From Candidatus Nitrospira allomarina (GTDB taxonomy: Bacteria; Nitrospirota; Nitrospiria; Nitrospirales; UBA8639): a stretch of DNA of 64,000 nt. A program made the position numbers and the translations under genes. The stretch is taken from assembly GCF_032050975.1 (NCBI RefSeq), contig NZ_CP116967.1:62001-126000 (forward strand), in the 5' to 3' direction. Within the stretch, counting starts at the first letter, position 1. Every line of letters starts with the position of its first letter. The notes under the pieces were generated by a model. The model ran no database searches, was not told where the DNA came from, and was given only the letters and a program-made list of their open reading frames with translations. Positions 1 through 9,217 of this stretch are shown in pieces.

Positions 1-680
1 CCTAAAAATAAGCGATTCAAGGTGGTGACCAGCAAGACTAAATACTCATGCTGGAGAGGTGCTGATTCTCCAGTTGCCACACCCACCGTGATCGGATTCA
101 ATCCTTTTCGGGACCCGATGGCCAACGCCAATAAAAATTTCAACAGAATCAACCCTGCCCCCCATTCCCCTAACCGGCCTATCGACTGTTTGGTTTCGAG
201 GCCTAGTTGGGTCCCATGATAAATGGCTCCGGCCCCGAAAAACATTCCATGCAGGGGCTCGCGGTTTTCTGGAAATCGAATACGAAGAACCGGTCGTGTT
301 TCAAACGATAATCTCGGAGTCATGGCTTCGGCCTGTACTAACAATTGGTCAAGCGTGTTTGGCTCAAATTTCCCTAAACCCACATCCCCCGCAATCAGAT
401 TAGCCGTCCCTGAGGGCAACACAGCCAACCGGGGCATGACAGCAAAAGGACGATAATGAAACAAAGCTCCCAGGGTGGCTTGAATGGTCCCATCCCCTCC
501 ATTGACGACCACACAATTCACCTGGCGGTCAGCAAACATCTTCAGCGATTCTAGGATATCTGCAGGCGTGTTGACCTCAGCCCGCTGCACTTCTGGGTAT
601 TTGGTGTAAATTTCTTGGAAAAGGTCCGGCTTCCGCCTATTACGACCACTCAACGAATTATGAAGGATCCCCACATGCAT
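1..680 (-). CDS. Diacylglycerol kinase-family lipid kinase (partial, C-terminus off the window)
   Basis: The frame is open from an ATG at 680 to the window edge, giving about 226 N-terminal residues. It shows the DAGK catalytic-domain signature: a start of MHVGILHNSLSG, the nucleotide-binding GGDGT motif at residues 61-65, and LPSGTANL near residue 90. The family includes diacylglycerol, sphingosine and ceramide kinases and YegS-type lipid kinases, which phosphorylate a lipid hydroxyl with ATP at the inner membrane. It follows a CDP-alcohol phosphatidyltransferase by about 107 bases on the same strand, and the sphingolipid genes lie a few kb away, so a ceramide or sphingoid-base substrate is possible but only inferred. 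A TTG at 695 with GAGG upstream is a competing start. Confidence 0.8.
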   Translation of the reverse strand, partial: MHVGILHNSLSGRNRRKPDLFQEIYTKYPEVQRAEVNTPADILESLKMFADRQVNCVVVNGGDGTIQATLGALFHYRPFAVMPRLAVLPSGTANLIAGDVGLGKFEPNTLDQLLVQAEAMTPRLSFETRPVLRIRFPENREPLHGMFFGAGAIYHGTQLGLETKQSIGRLGEWGAGLILLKFLLALAIGSRKGLNPITVGVATGESAPLQHEYLVLLVTTLNRLFL

Positions 681-787
681 CGTAGACCAGTCCAACCGAC
701 CTCAAGCGACGGCAAGGATGAAATGGGAATTATTGACATTGGGGAATACGGGCAAGACGTAATAATGTGCAAAGTCCACATGAAAGA

Positions 788-1993
788 TCATTTGATCGTG
801 ACCGGAGGATTAGTAAACATTCTCACTGCCAGGGAATTTCGATTGACTGGATCGATCTCAGCCAACCAGGAAGTCAGGCCACCCATCCTGGCTTTCCCCC
901 AACCCGCCATAAGAAGTCTCGCGATGAGAATCAGGGTTGAACCCACCGTCCAAATGGCCACAGCCTCCAAGCCCAAATCGGGACGTCCAAAAAGAAGGCT
1001 GGCCGTTAAGAGGATGAGATTAGGATTACGCCGAGCCGTGACAAGCCTGAAATAGGAATCCAGGGGTTTCCAACAAAAGATGACAAATCCCCCCAACCAC
1101 CATTGAAAAATTCCTTCAACCATGCGTCCCAACACATATCCGATCAAAATGATTCCAATGGTGGTTTCCACCGTCAACCATGAGAGCAAAGGGGCAAATG
1201 CGGTGAGACCCACTCCCCAAGCTAAATACCAAAGTGGAGGGTGAATTAAATCAATGCCATGATCAAAAATATTCCCCCATTTACTGGAGGTCACCGTTAC
1301 TCGAGCTAATTTTCCGTCCACCGTATCGAGAAACGTCATGATCCAGCCAAGGACAAGTCCCCAGAAAAACTGCCCAAAAGTGAACAACACGCCTGCTGCA
1401 ATAACAAGTAATAAGCTCAGCGATGTTACCTGATTAGGCGAAATTCCCCAAAGCGCACAAAGCCGTGTGGCCCATTTGGCCGGAACGGGCCAAAGAAACT
1501 TCGTCACCAGATCAGTGACGCCTTTATACGATCCCGTAAATAAATGTTCTTCCAAAGCCACTCGGTTATTTTCGCGAATGGGGAACACATAGGGATGATC
1601 AGTTTTTCGCAATTCGTTGGAAAAGGAAATAGAAAGATCCTGCAATGTCACAGATTGTAAGTTTGCAACATCTCGTGTGTGTTCTCGTTGAATCCCATCA
1701 CACGTTGCGACAGCCAAGGAGGAATCCACATGGGCCACAACCGGGCATAATCCGCTTTGAGCCTCAACTTCCAGAACAACATTGGGTTGCTTTAAGAGAA
1801 AGGAGAATATTCGCGCATCAAATAAATAATCCCCTCTAATAATCAGAAGTGAATGATCGGATGGAAGTTCGTCGAGATTATTGAGAAAATTTCCAACCCC
1901 TAATCGGCTTAACATGCGTTGATACCGGATACGGGATGTCAAATTCCACAAACGGATCTTCGGATCCTTAATAATATAGGCAGACACAGTCAT
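788..1993 (-). CDS. CDP-alcohol phosphatidyltransferase with an N-terminal nucleotidyltransferase-like region
   Basis: This 401-residue membrane protein transfers a phospho-alcohol from a CDP-activated donor. The complete CDP-alcohol phosphotransferase motif is visible at residues 223-248: D223, D226-G227, A230-R231, G240, D244 and D248. Several hydrophobic segments follow. Residues 1-150 are soluble and look like a degenerate nucleotidyltransferase domain, the layout of bifunctional inositol-phosphate cytidylyltransferase/phosphotransferases, but I see no intact G-x-G-x-x-R loop. The partner nucleotidyltransferase may therefore be a separate gene, such as 4557-5276 or 5373-6182. Likely role: making a phospholipid or sphingolipid head group; the substrate is unknown. 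Confidence 0.8.
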   Translation of the reverse strand: MTVSAYIIKDPKIRLWNLTSRIRYQRMLSRLGVGNFLNNLDELPSDHSLLIIRGDYLFDARIFSFLLKQPNVVLEVEAQSGLCPVVAHVDSSLAVATCDGIQREHTRDVANLQSVTLQDLSISFSNELRKTDHPYVFPIRENNRVALEEHLFTGSYKGVTDLVTKFLWPVPAKWATRLCALWGISPNQVTSLSLLLVIAAGVLFTFGQFFWGLVLGWIMTFLDTVDGKLARVTVTSSKWGNIFDHGIDLIHPPLWYLAWGVGLTAFAPLLSWLTVETTIGIILIGYVLGRMVEGIFQWWLGGFVIFCWKPLDSYFRLVTARRNPNLILLTASLLFGRPDLGLEAVAIWTVGSTLILIARLLMAGWGKARMGGLTSWLAEIDPVNRNSLAVRMFTNPPVTIK

Positions 1994-2271
1994 TGAACTA
2001 CCACGCCTTATTCCCCTTATACATTAAAAAATAATACAGTCGACCGACTTTTCCATCATATAACTGACTGGGACAAATATGATTGCGACCATAATCCCGT
2101 CTATGATTGCAATCGGAATTCATTCCAACAAAATCCCTTTGGCATATGTCTGAATTTGTATGCAACCTTGCTTATACCTCCAAATACATAACATCAACCA
2201 TGACCAGACACCCTTAGAGACGAAATAGCCGTTGATCATGCACGATCTCTACGCCTACTTTCCACTGTTTT

Positions 2272-3342
2272 TCAATTGAGATAACGCCGCCACAACACAA
2301 AAGTGACAAGAGACAACAGGAGGAAGGGAGCGGCCGTGGTCAATAGAGGAGAGGCTCCGAACAGAATTCCAACATGCTTAGAAATTTCCATCATCAAATA
2401 ATACCCCAGACCGACCAGGGATCCAATGAATACCCTCTTTCCCGCTGCAGACATTCGCAAGGGACCGAAAACAAACGGGATGGCCACCAAGATCATAAGC
2501 CCGGTATTCAAGGGCATAAAAATTTTGTCCCAAAAGCTTAACTCATATCTCAGAAAATTTTGCTTTTTTCGTTTTAAGATTTCCATGTATTGGTAAAGCT
2601 CGGAAGGGGCCAATGTGGAAGAAGGAAGAGTCAATAACCGGACTTCATTCTGTTTAAGCGGAGAGTCCCATTCCAGACTCTCCATCTGCTCCTGGGAAAC
2701 ACTATATCCGTGAATGACCTGCTTTTTGATATTTCTCAGAATCCATTTCTGAGAATTGACAATTTCTGCCTCTTGAGCATGCATATAGAAATCCAAATGT
2801 CCGGCATCATTAAATTCAAAAATATCAAGGCCTTGGGGACTCTCTCCGTAGCGAATCTGATGAATCCTGATAAAGCGTCTTCCCTCACGAAACCAGAAGC
2901 CCTGCTTTCCCTTATATGCTCCAGAATCCGACAATGCCATTGATCGCTTAAAATAGGCCTCCTGGTCCAGGGGGGGATTGACAACCTCTTCAAGAAAGCC
3001 CACGAGTAAAATGAAATATGCTCCAACCTTCATCACTGCCCCGGCAATTTGGTAGGGAGAAACTCCAGCGGCCTGCATCGCGATGAGCTCCCGGCCATTG
3101 GCAAGGCTCCCTAAGGCCATAATACTCCCTAACAACGCCACAAACGGCGCGAGAAACACCAACCGGGTTGGCAGAGTCAGCAATAAAAACTCACCAGCGC
3201 TCCAAAAGGTATAGCGCCCCTTACCCACGTCATCCAGCTCTTCAACAAATACGATTAAACTGAAGACCGCCAAAAATATGGCCAGCACAGGAAAATACCC
3301 TTTCAGTAAACTGACCGCCAGATACCGATTGAGAATTTTCAT
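2272..3342 (-). CDS. lptG: LPS export ABC transporter permease LptG
   Basis: At 356 residues it has the usual length and YjgP/YjgQ-family layout: three N-terminal membrane helices, a periplasmic beta-jellyroll-like middle, and three C-terminal helices. Typical features are the MKILNRYLAVSLLKGY start, the cytoplasmic coupling region ANGRELIAMQAAGVSPYQI, and a helix with LGYYLMMEISKHVG. LptG works with LptF and the LptB ATPase (not in this window) to extract lipopolysaccharide from the inner membrane. It lies about 100 bases downstream of lptF on the same strand, so co-transcription is likely. Confidence 0.9.
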   Translation of the reverse strand: MKILNRYLAVSLLKGYFPVLAIFLAVFSLIVFVEELDDVGKGRYTFWSAGEFLLLTLPTRLVFLAPFVALLGSIMALGSLANGRELIAMQAAGVSPYQIAGAVMKVGAYFILLVGFLEEVVNPPLDQEAYFKRSMALSDSGAYKGKQGFWFREGRRFIRIHQIRYGESPQGLDIFEFNDAGHLDFYMHAQEAEIVNSQKWILRNIKKQVIHGYSVSQEQMESLEWDSPLKQNEVRLLTLPSSTLAPSELYQYMEILKRKKQNFLRYELSFWDKIFMPLNTGLMILVAIPFVFGPLRMSAAGKRVFIGSLVGLGYYLMMEISKHVGILFGASPLLTTAAPFLLLSLVTFVLWRRYLN

Positions 3343-3438
3343 AAAATTATCGTAAAACCAGCCAGATACGCCATTTCCTATTTACTGGCTCTGTTCAGAA
3401 AATCTGAATATCGTAAGAGAGTATGAAACCGGGATTTT

Positions 3439-4497
3439 TTAGGACATGCCCCGGGTGAATCGCGAGGGCGCCAACCAATATGCCAATAAGGCTCCTAAGA
3501 CAATAACAATCGACCAAAGTCCCGGAATAATGGGGAGCATGCCCTGCTCAACAAGATTTCTCACCATCAGCCCCGTAAAGTAATAGACTGAAAAAATTAC
3601 CGTCGCTGTGAAAATTTTGGCGTATCTGCCCTGCCTCGGTGAAGCCCGACTCAACGGCACTCCCAGCAGCCCCATGAGAATGGCCGAAAAAGGGGCTAAA
3701 AACCTCCATTGCAGTTCTGTGATATCCTTGCGAGAATTAGATTTTAATAAATTTCCCGTGGATTCGGCCTTACGTTTATACTCCGCGACAAGCTCCCGAG
3801 GATAAATCGCCATCCGTGAAAAACTAGAAATGTGCTTGATCTCCCCCTCCCTTGTCAGTTTATATTCGAATCCATCAAAGAGAACAGGAATCGAGATGCC
3901 ACTTTGGGGATCAAGTTGCTCTTGAGCTGTCTTTGCTGAAAAGACTTGCAACGTCTCTCCATGTTCACTTTGAACAAACACCTCACTTAATTTTTGGTGA
4001 CGTTCATCAATATCCTCTGCGAAAAAAACCAAAGATCCATTACGTCGTTCATAAAAGTGCCCGGCATCCAAATTGCTCAAACGAAATCCAGCCTCTCCTT
4101 CATCTTTTAATCGATAGATTTCTTCATAAGCCAATGGACGCAAATATAAAGAAAAGATGCTGACAAGGACGGCCACCAAACAGGAAAGGGAAAAAACCGT
4201 AAGGAGGATCCGGTATGGATTGACACCACACGCCATAAAGGCTTTCATTTCAGAGTCGGTATATAATCGGCCAAATCCCAAAATAACGCCGAAATACAAC
4301 GAAATGGGAATGAGGACTTCAAGCGCGATTCCCACTTTTAAGGCAATTAACGTGAGAATCATATTGGCCGGCAACAGGGCATTGACGGCTTTGGCTAAAA
4401 ATGTGACCCAACTATATCCGGCAAATAACGCCACCAAAAGTCCACAGACCACGGCTGATGGCTTCAGGACTTCGCGAATTAAATATTTGACCAACAT
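3439..4497 (-). CDS. lptF: LPS export ABC transporter permease LptF
   Basis: This is the second YjgP/YjgQ-family permease, 352 residues from the ATG at 4497. A GAGG lies about nine bases upstream; an in-frame TTG at 4500 is less likely. It shows N-terminal helices, the RPLAYEEIYRLKDEGEAGF segment typical of LptF after the first helices, a periplasmic domain, and the conserved PLSRASPRQGRYAK before the last helices. It pairs with LptG in the LptB2FG transporter. Its start is divergent from the LicC-like gene at 4557, with about 60 bases between them to hold both promoters. Confidence 0.9.
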   Translation of the reverse strand: MLVKYLIREVLKPSAVVCGLLVALFAGYSWVTFLAKAVNALLPANMILTLIALKVGIALEVLIPISLYFGVILGFGRLYTDSEMKAFMACGVNPYRILLTVFSLSCLVAVLVSIFSLYLRPLAYEEIYRLKDEGEAGFRLSNLDAGHFYERRNGSLVFFAEDIDERHQKLSEVFVQSEHGETLQVFSAKTAQEQLDPQSGISIPVLFDGFEYKLTREGEIKHISSFSRMAIYPRELVAEYKRKAESTGNLLKSNSRKDITELQWRFLAPFSAILMGLLGVPLSRASPRQGRYAKIFTATVIFSVYYFTGLMVRNLVEQGMLPIIPGLWSIVIVLGALLAYWLAPSRFTRGMS

Positions 4498-4556
4498 CAA
4501 TCGACCCTCAGCCCAACGGTCCAGATGGAATATCCCATATTAGGAGAACTGCAACG

Positions 4557-5276
4557 ATGAAAGCCGTAATATTAAGTGCTGGCCAGGGAAAACGGTTACT
4601 CCCGCACACAGCCGATAAACCCAAATGTACCGTTCCCGTCAATGGACTACCCATTGTGAAACGGCAAATCCAAGCACTCCTTCGCGCAGGAATCGATTCC
4701 ATTCACATTGTGGTCGGGTTTGGGGCTGAAAAGGTTGAAGCTCTTCTAACCGACGAAATGGCCTCTGGCTCTGTCCGCACCATCTATAATCCATTTTTTG
4801 CGATGGCAGATAATTTGATGAGTTGTTGGGCGGCTCGGAACGACATGAGTCAGGATTTCCTTTTAATAAATGGGGATACCCTATTTGAATCAGCCGTTCT
4901 TGATGGGCTGTTGCAGGCTCCCTCTAATCCCATCACCTTAGTGACCGATGAGAAAATTCGCTACGATGCTGACGACATGAAAGTCATCGTACATGGCTCA
5001 CAATTGGATCGAATTGGCAAAACCCTGACCATCGAACAGGTGAACGGAGAGTCCATCGGGATGATACGATTTCAGGGCAATGGACCTAAAATCTTTCTTT
5101 CCACGTTAGACCAACGAATTCGCAAACCGGAGGCACTCAAGCAATGGTATTTATCACTCATCGACGAATTAGCCCAACAGGGTCATGTGTCGACCTTTTG
5201 CATCAAAGGGTTGAAGTGGGCTGAGATCGACAATCCTTCTGATTTAGAACAGGCGGAACGTCTATTCAAAAATTAG
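4557..5276 (+). CDS. LicC-like phosphocholine/sugar-phosphate cytidylyltransferase family protein
   Basis: This 239-residue nucleotidyltransferase has the GT-A-like NTP-transfer fold. It begins MKAVILSAGQGKRLLP, the G-x-G-x-R phosphate loop, followed by KPK at 21-23. It has a metal-binding NGD (LLINGDTLFE) and ends with WAEIDNPSDLEQA, the pattern of LicC and related choline-phosphate or inositol-phosphate cytidylyltransferases. Expected activity: CTP plus a phospho-alcohol gives a CDP-alcohol. A CDP-alcohol phosphatidyltransferase about 2.6 kb away could use the product. Substrate specificity cannot be read from the sequence. Confidence 0.75.
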   Translation: MKAVILSAGQGKRLLPHTADKPKCTVPVNGLPIVKRQIQALLRAGIDSIHIVVGFGAEKVEALLTDEMASGSVRTIYNPFFAMADNLMSCWAARNDMSQDFLLINGDTLFESAVLDGLLQAPSNPITLVTDEKIRYDADDMKVIVHGSQLDRIGKTLTIEQVNGESIGMIRFQGNGPKIFLSTLDQRIRKPEALKQWYLSLIDELAQQGHVSTFCIKGLKWAEIDNPSDLEQAERLFKN

Positions 5277-5306
5277 CAATCACGAAAAGCCCTTTCATTG
5301 ATTGCT
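5275..5306. repeat. Inverted repeat between convergent genes
   Basis: A perfect 8-base inverted repeat (AGCAATCA / TGATTGCT) encloses a 16-base loop just after the LicC-like gene. There is no T-run, so it is at best a weak terminator or mRNA-end hairpin between two convergent genes. Confidence 0.35.
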
Positions 5307-5372
5307 CACGCTAGCTGATTGTTGCGAAATTCGGATCTGCCAATACCTGATGCACCATACAGCCATTCCCTG

Positions 5373-6182
5373 CTAGAGGGTTTCTTGTCGTTTCGCCAAG
5401 ATTTCTTCCGCTAAGGAAAGATCTTCAGGAGTATCCACATCGATGGCCGCTTCAGGAAACGGAAGCAGCACTTCTTGCACATGAAGATTGAGCATTTGCC
5501 CCAGCCGTCTTAGAGCTTCTGCAAGGGATAACCAACCAAGCACATAGCGAACGAGGGCCAGCCCACCAAGCGTTCGAATCAGGCGAAGGGGATGCTTACG
5601 CTCACGCTCAATCCGGCTCCAGAACTCCACCATTCGCTTAGCCTTTGGTGTACAGAGGACAAATAAATTGCATCCACAGAACCCTCCTCCCGTCAGTCGA
5701 GTGACTGTTCGCTTGGATTGAGGATAAGACGCCACTACCAGGGAATAGGGCACCAGACCTACGGCCACATCCATTTGCTTTTCCTGGGCTTCACGCAAAA
5801 AATAATCAACCATCTCCGGTGTTAACAGGGCATGGTCCGCCGTCGTGACCAGGACAGGGAATTCCTGAGGATGTTCATTTAGAAACCTCGCAACGCTGAG
5901 ACTCGGACCTTGTGCAGGTTCCACCCACTGGACCGCTCCTGACGCAATCAATTTCTCTAAAAACGAATTATCTTGCACCGTTTCCCAGGATGGCCCGCAT
6001 AATATTCTTTTTCCCACTCCGTCCGATTGGGCTAAGGCCTCTAATACACGGGAAATCATAGGTTCCCCACCAACCTGCGCCAAAACCTTATTGGCTACCC
6101 CTGCCATCCGGGCCACTGGGTCTCGACCGGTTCTGGCACCAGCCAATACCAGAGCCGTGACAGCTTGGCGTTCAAGCCCCAT
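5373..6182 (-). CDS. MobA-like NTP transferase domain protein
   Basis: This 269-residue protein has a MobA/GlmU-type nucleotidyltransferase fold. It contains ALVLAGARTGRDP near the N-terminus (NTP loop), a lysine in NKVLAQVGGEPMI, VTTADHALLTPEMVD (metal-binding Asp) and a C-terminal AIDVDTPEDLSLAEEIL, which is typical of this group. GAGGA sits just before the ATG. It is 27 bases downstream of the GNAT acyltransferase gene on the same strand, in an apparent operon with the hydroxylase at 7434-8168. It probably activates a phosphorylated alcohol or sugar for a lipid head group; the exact substrate is unknown. Confidence 0.7.
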   Translation of the reverse strand: MGLERQAVTALVLAGARTGRDPVARMAGVANKVLAQVGGEPMISRVLEALAQSDGVGKRILCGPSWETVQDNSFLEKLIASGAVQWVEPAQGPSLSVARFLNEHPQEFPVLVTTADHALLTPEMVDYFLREAQEKQMDVAVGLVPYSLVVASYPQSKRTVTRLTGGGFCGCNLFVLCTPKAKRMVEFWSRIERERKHPLRLIRTLGGLALVRYVLGWLSLAEALRRLGQMLNLHVQEVLLPFPEAAIDVDTPEDLSLAEEILAKRQETL

Positions 6183-6209
6183 ATGTCCTCACGAAACAGG
6201 TATCTGCAA

Positions 6210-7349
6210 TCATTGAAGATGCTTCTCATAAATTCTATAGGTCTTGTATGGTTCGGCTCCGAGTGATTCCAGGATGTGACGCATGCGTTTATTCCCTTCC
6301 AAAATCCAGGAGGTTTCGATCTGCTGGATATTTTTACGAAGGCCGGCTTCCCTCACAGCTTCAATCAACCCATAGGCCATCGCCGCCCCCATGGGACTGG
6401 ATTGGAATCGTTTACGCACTCCCATTAAGGCAACCCGAGCCGACCGGGGATAGGTGGCTTTCACCCGCCATAAGATTTTTAGCCACCCCCAGGGGAACAC
6501 CTGCCCATTGAGATCTCGAATGACTTCATGAATATTGGGAAAGGCAACCAACATCGCCGTTGGCTCTCCATCGATTTCAGCGATCTGCACAAAATCATCC
6601 TCGACCAAAAGCTTAAGCTGCTGACCGACCTCGGCAAATTCGGCATCGGTAAATGGAAGAAACCCCCAATTGTCTGACCAGGCCTCTTCGAATATATCCT
6701 TGATAATCGCCAAATCCTCTTTCAGATGCACCCGCCGTAACGGACGAATGCGCATTGAAGTTTTCGCTTTTTTGAGAAACAGGGATACTCCAGGAGGAAA
6801 ACTAAAATGTATTCCAATCCGATAGGCTAGAAGGTCTTGGGCCTTTTTATAGGCATTTCGTTCAACAAATTGCGCGTAGTAAGGTCTGGCATGGCCCATC
6901 ATAATCATGGGCGGTGAATCAAATCCATCGACCAACAAACCACATTCCTGATTGATGGACAAATTAAACGGCCCCCGAACATTTGTCATCCCCTGAGTCT
7001 GAAGCCAGGTTTCGGCAGCCTGGAACAACGTCTGAAAGACACTGTCCTCCTCCTCTGCTTCAAGCAAGCCAAAAAACCCCGTCTGATCCTGATACTTGCC
7101 GAGATGCAGGTCGTCGATCTGAGCACAGATACGCCCAACAGGTTCCTGCCCACGATAGGCTAGCCAACATTGCCAACGAGCATGCTGAAAATATGGATTT
7201 TTGGGGGAAAAAGTATGAAGCCGCTCAAGCCATAAAGGTGGAATCCAATGAGGATCTGAGTTGTACAATTTCCAGGGAAGACGAATAAATTCTTTAAGGG
7301 CGGCCCGGTCGGCAACCGGTTCAACACGAATCAAAACGCCTTTCCCCAA
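6210..7349 (-). CDS. GNAT-fold N-acyltransferase, candidate bacterial ceramide synthase
   Basis: This 379-residue protein starts at a TTG preceded by AAGGTGG. It belongs to the large GNAT family recognised by FIRLPWKLYNSDPHWIPPL near the N-terminus, an RGPFNLSINQECGLLVDGFD stretch with PPMIMMGHARPYY after it, and a C-terminal acetyltransferase half ending in ETSWILEGNKRM. Members of this family occur with serine palmitoyltransferase genes. The GNAT-like bacterial ceramide synthase (bCerS) of Caulobacter, which N-acylates the sphingoid base, is to my knowledge a member. Its position between a fatty-acid hydroxylase and a nucleotidyltransferase, opposite the Spt operon, fits that role. The function is inferred from family and context. 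Confidence 0.65.
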   Translation of the reverse strand: MGKGVLIRVEPVADRAALKEFIRLPWKLYNSDPHWIPPLWLERLHTFSPKNPYFQHARWQCWLAYRGQEPVGRICAQIDDLHLGKYQDQTGFFGLLEAEEEDSVFQTLFQAAETWLQTQGMTNVRGPFNLSINQECGLLVDGFDSPPMIMMGHARPYYAQFVERNAYKKAQDLLAYRIGIHFSFPPGVSLFLKKAKTSMRIRPLRRVHLKEDLAIIKDIFEEAWSDNWGFLPFTDAEFAEVGQQLKLLVEDDFVQIAEIDGEPTAMLVAFPNIHEVIRDLNGQVFPWGWLKILWRVKATYPRSARVALMGVRKRFQSSPMGAAMAYGLIEAVREAGLRKNIQQIETSWILEGNKRMRHILESLGAEPYKTYRIYEKHLQ

Positions 7350-7433
7350 CCACCTTGGAACATCACTCGAGTCCAGGGAAACAGGATTTGTGAGCCGAAA
7401 TGAGGGTCACTCTTCTGAATAGCCATGTGTCTC

Positions 7434-8168
7434 TTATGGCTTCTGTTCGGATAGTTGGGCCACCCACGGATAGTGGGATCGTTCCTGATCCGCATAGCCC
7501 AGGTTGGAAACAGTCTGACTGAAGGCCACGTCTTCGGCATTCCCATACTCACTTCCGAATATCCGATCACAGAACAGACTCGTGATGCCAAAGTTTCCTT
7601 TTTCATTATGAAAATGATGCAGTAAATGATGTCGCTTCACCCGCCGTAAAAATTTATTTTTAGGACTCACACGTAAATGCTGCATGCAATGACAGAGTTC
7701 ATACACCATAAAACACGCCAATCCTGTCGCAAAAGACAGAGCAGCCCCCACCCACCCCCCAAGACTCATTCCAATGGGGAAGGTGGCCACAACAATCGTC
7801 GGCAGGGTGGTTGAACCTGCTCCAAACAACACCCGCAAATCATTGGGATCTTGATGGTGATCATAGTGAATTCGTTTCCACAAAGCTGCCGTCCATGGCG
7901 AGCGATAGAGATATCGCCCATGTAAAATAAACCGATGTACAGCATATTCCACGAATGGGTAAGCCACCAGAGTCCCCACGATACTTCCTGCCACACGCAA
8001 TGGAGAAACAGGGAAATAAGGGAAAATTACGAAGGCCCCGATAATACTACAAGCCAATAACACCGCATACATTTGAATACTCGGGTATAGAATATACGCC
8101 CTCCTTAGATCCCGAAATGTCATGCGATCAAGGAGATACTTTTCACGATACCATTGACTGGTTAACAC
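7434..8168 (-). CDS. Fatty-acid hydroxylase / sterol desaturase superfamily membrane protein
   Basis: This 244-residue integral membrane di-iron enzyme shows the histidine clusters of the superfamily: H78-x4-H83, H101-x2-H104-H105, H160-x3-H164 and H180-H181-x2-H184-H185-x-H187. Two or three hydrophobic stretches precede and separate them. Family members hydroxylate or desaturate fatty acyl chains, sterols or sphingoid bases using O2. It heads the minus-strand group with the putative ceramide synthase about 85 bases downstream, so hydroxylation of a ceramide acyl chain or long-chain base is the best inference. Carotenoid hydroxylation is an alternative. Confidence 0.75.
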   Translation of the reverse strand: MLTSQWYREKYLLDRMTFRDLRRAYILYPSIQMYAVLLACSIIGAFVIFPYFPVSPLRVAGSIVGTLVAYPFVEYAVHRFILHGRYLYRSPWTAALWKRIHYDHHQDPNDLRVLFGAGSTTLPTIVVATFPIGMSLGGWVGAALSFATGLACFMVYELCHCMQHLRVSPKNKFLRRVKRHHLLHHFHNEKGNFGITSLFCDRIFGSEYGNAEDVAFSQTVSNLGYADQERSHYPWVAQLSEQKP

Positions 8169-8556
8169 CCTAGAGCCTCCATCCCTTTCTGCATTTAACC
8201 ATTGCCATCAATCCACCATCACCTGACTCGCCAGTGAATTCCTCACGTACCAATTATAGAAACCTTCAGAAGAAGCCACAAGAATACAATCCGGAAACGA
8301 TCCCTCCAATTGGAATCCGGCAGAGATCATGGACGAAAGCCTAAATTTCCCTCAGCAATACCCAAACACTTGCTTCACTCCTCTTCGGCTTCGTTGCCTA
8401 ACCTTGCCACATGATAATGTTGAAATCCGTTTCTGACACAAAAGCTGTGCTATATTTCGACGTGCCGGGCAGGATGCCAACATAGGCCTATGGGAACGAA
8501 GGGACTCCATTGGCTCATAGACACAAGGATGACTCTTTGGGTATAAGGGCGTGCTC
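8169..8556. other. Intergenic region between divergent hydroxylase and HIT genes
   Basis: I see no credible gene in about 390 bases. It must hold the divergent promoters for the hydroxylase group and the HIT-domain gene, but I could not pick a convincing promoter. Confidence 0.5.
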
Positions 8557-9000
8557 ATGAACACCACGATGAAAAAATTTGGGTATCCTAACACCTGCCT
8601 CAAAGAGTTTTCCCATTGGGTTGTGCTCTTACGCCCCCAACAGGTAACCCTTGGCTCACTGGTCTTAATTTGTCGAGAGGAAGCTACCGCATTTTCCCAA
8701 ATTAGTGCGGAGGCCTATACAGAACTGCCAAAGATCATACGTGAGATTGAGACAAGTGTCTCACGCACATTTGCCTATAGCAAAATAAATTACCTCATGT
8801 TGATGATGGTTGACCCAGAGGTTCATTTTCATGTCATTCCCCGATATGACACACCTCGATTATTTTCTCAACAGCAATTTCTTGACCACGGATGGCCGGG
8901 GCCACCACTTCTTAAAAATGCGAATGACATATCGGAAGAGGTATACCAAAACCTTTTAAGTCATCTAAAAAATAGCTGGATTCATGAGCCTGCAAGCTAG
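8557..9000 (+). CDS. HIT-family (histidine triad) protein
   Basis: This is about 147 residues from the ATG at 8557, which has AAGGG seven bases upstream. A GTG at 8551 is too close to that site. The histidine-triad signature is seen as VHFHVIPRYD with H90 and H92, where the family has H-x-H-x-H. The earlier LVLICREEATAFSQIS segment matches the conserved fold. HIT proteins are nucleotide hydrolases or transferases that act on nucleoside phosphoramidates, dinucleoside polyphosphates or ADP-sugars. The gene stands alone before a likely terminator, so it may be unrelated to the sphingolipid genes. Confidence 0.75.
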   Translation: MNTTMKKFGYPNTCLKEFSHWVVLLRPQQVTLGSLVLICREEATAFSQISAEAYTELPKIIREIETSVSRTFAYSKINYLMLMMVDPEVHFHVIPRYDTPRLFSQQQFLDHGWPGPPLLKNANDISEEVYQNLLSHLKNSWIHEPAS

Positions 9001-9014
9001 TCGTAAATACTTAA

Positions 9015-9062
9015 AAACCACAAAAATCGTGTTGCAAAATAGACTCAATTTGCGGTTTTTTT
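9015..9062 (+). terminator. Probable rho-independent terminator after the HIT gene
   Basis: A 10-base stem with one mismatch (AAACCACAAA / TTTGCGGTTT) is followed by a T-run. It lies just after the HIT-family stop codon. Confidence 0.5.
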
Positions 9063-9217
9063 GCTACAACTTAATGGGAATGGAAAAATTTGGTTTCACT
9101 TTTCCTTCGTTCTTGGCAATTAACCGACAAAATTTCATGGCATTACAATTGCTTACTTAGTTAAATGCTTTTTACCAAACCATTGGGAATAATATTGCCT
9201 TTAATCCTTGAGATAGA

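Noticed and set aside
615-1055. Plus-strand frame of 146 codons
   Set aside because: It runs antisense across the phosphotransferase C-terminus and shows no domain, so it is a shadow frame.
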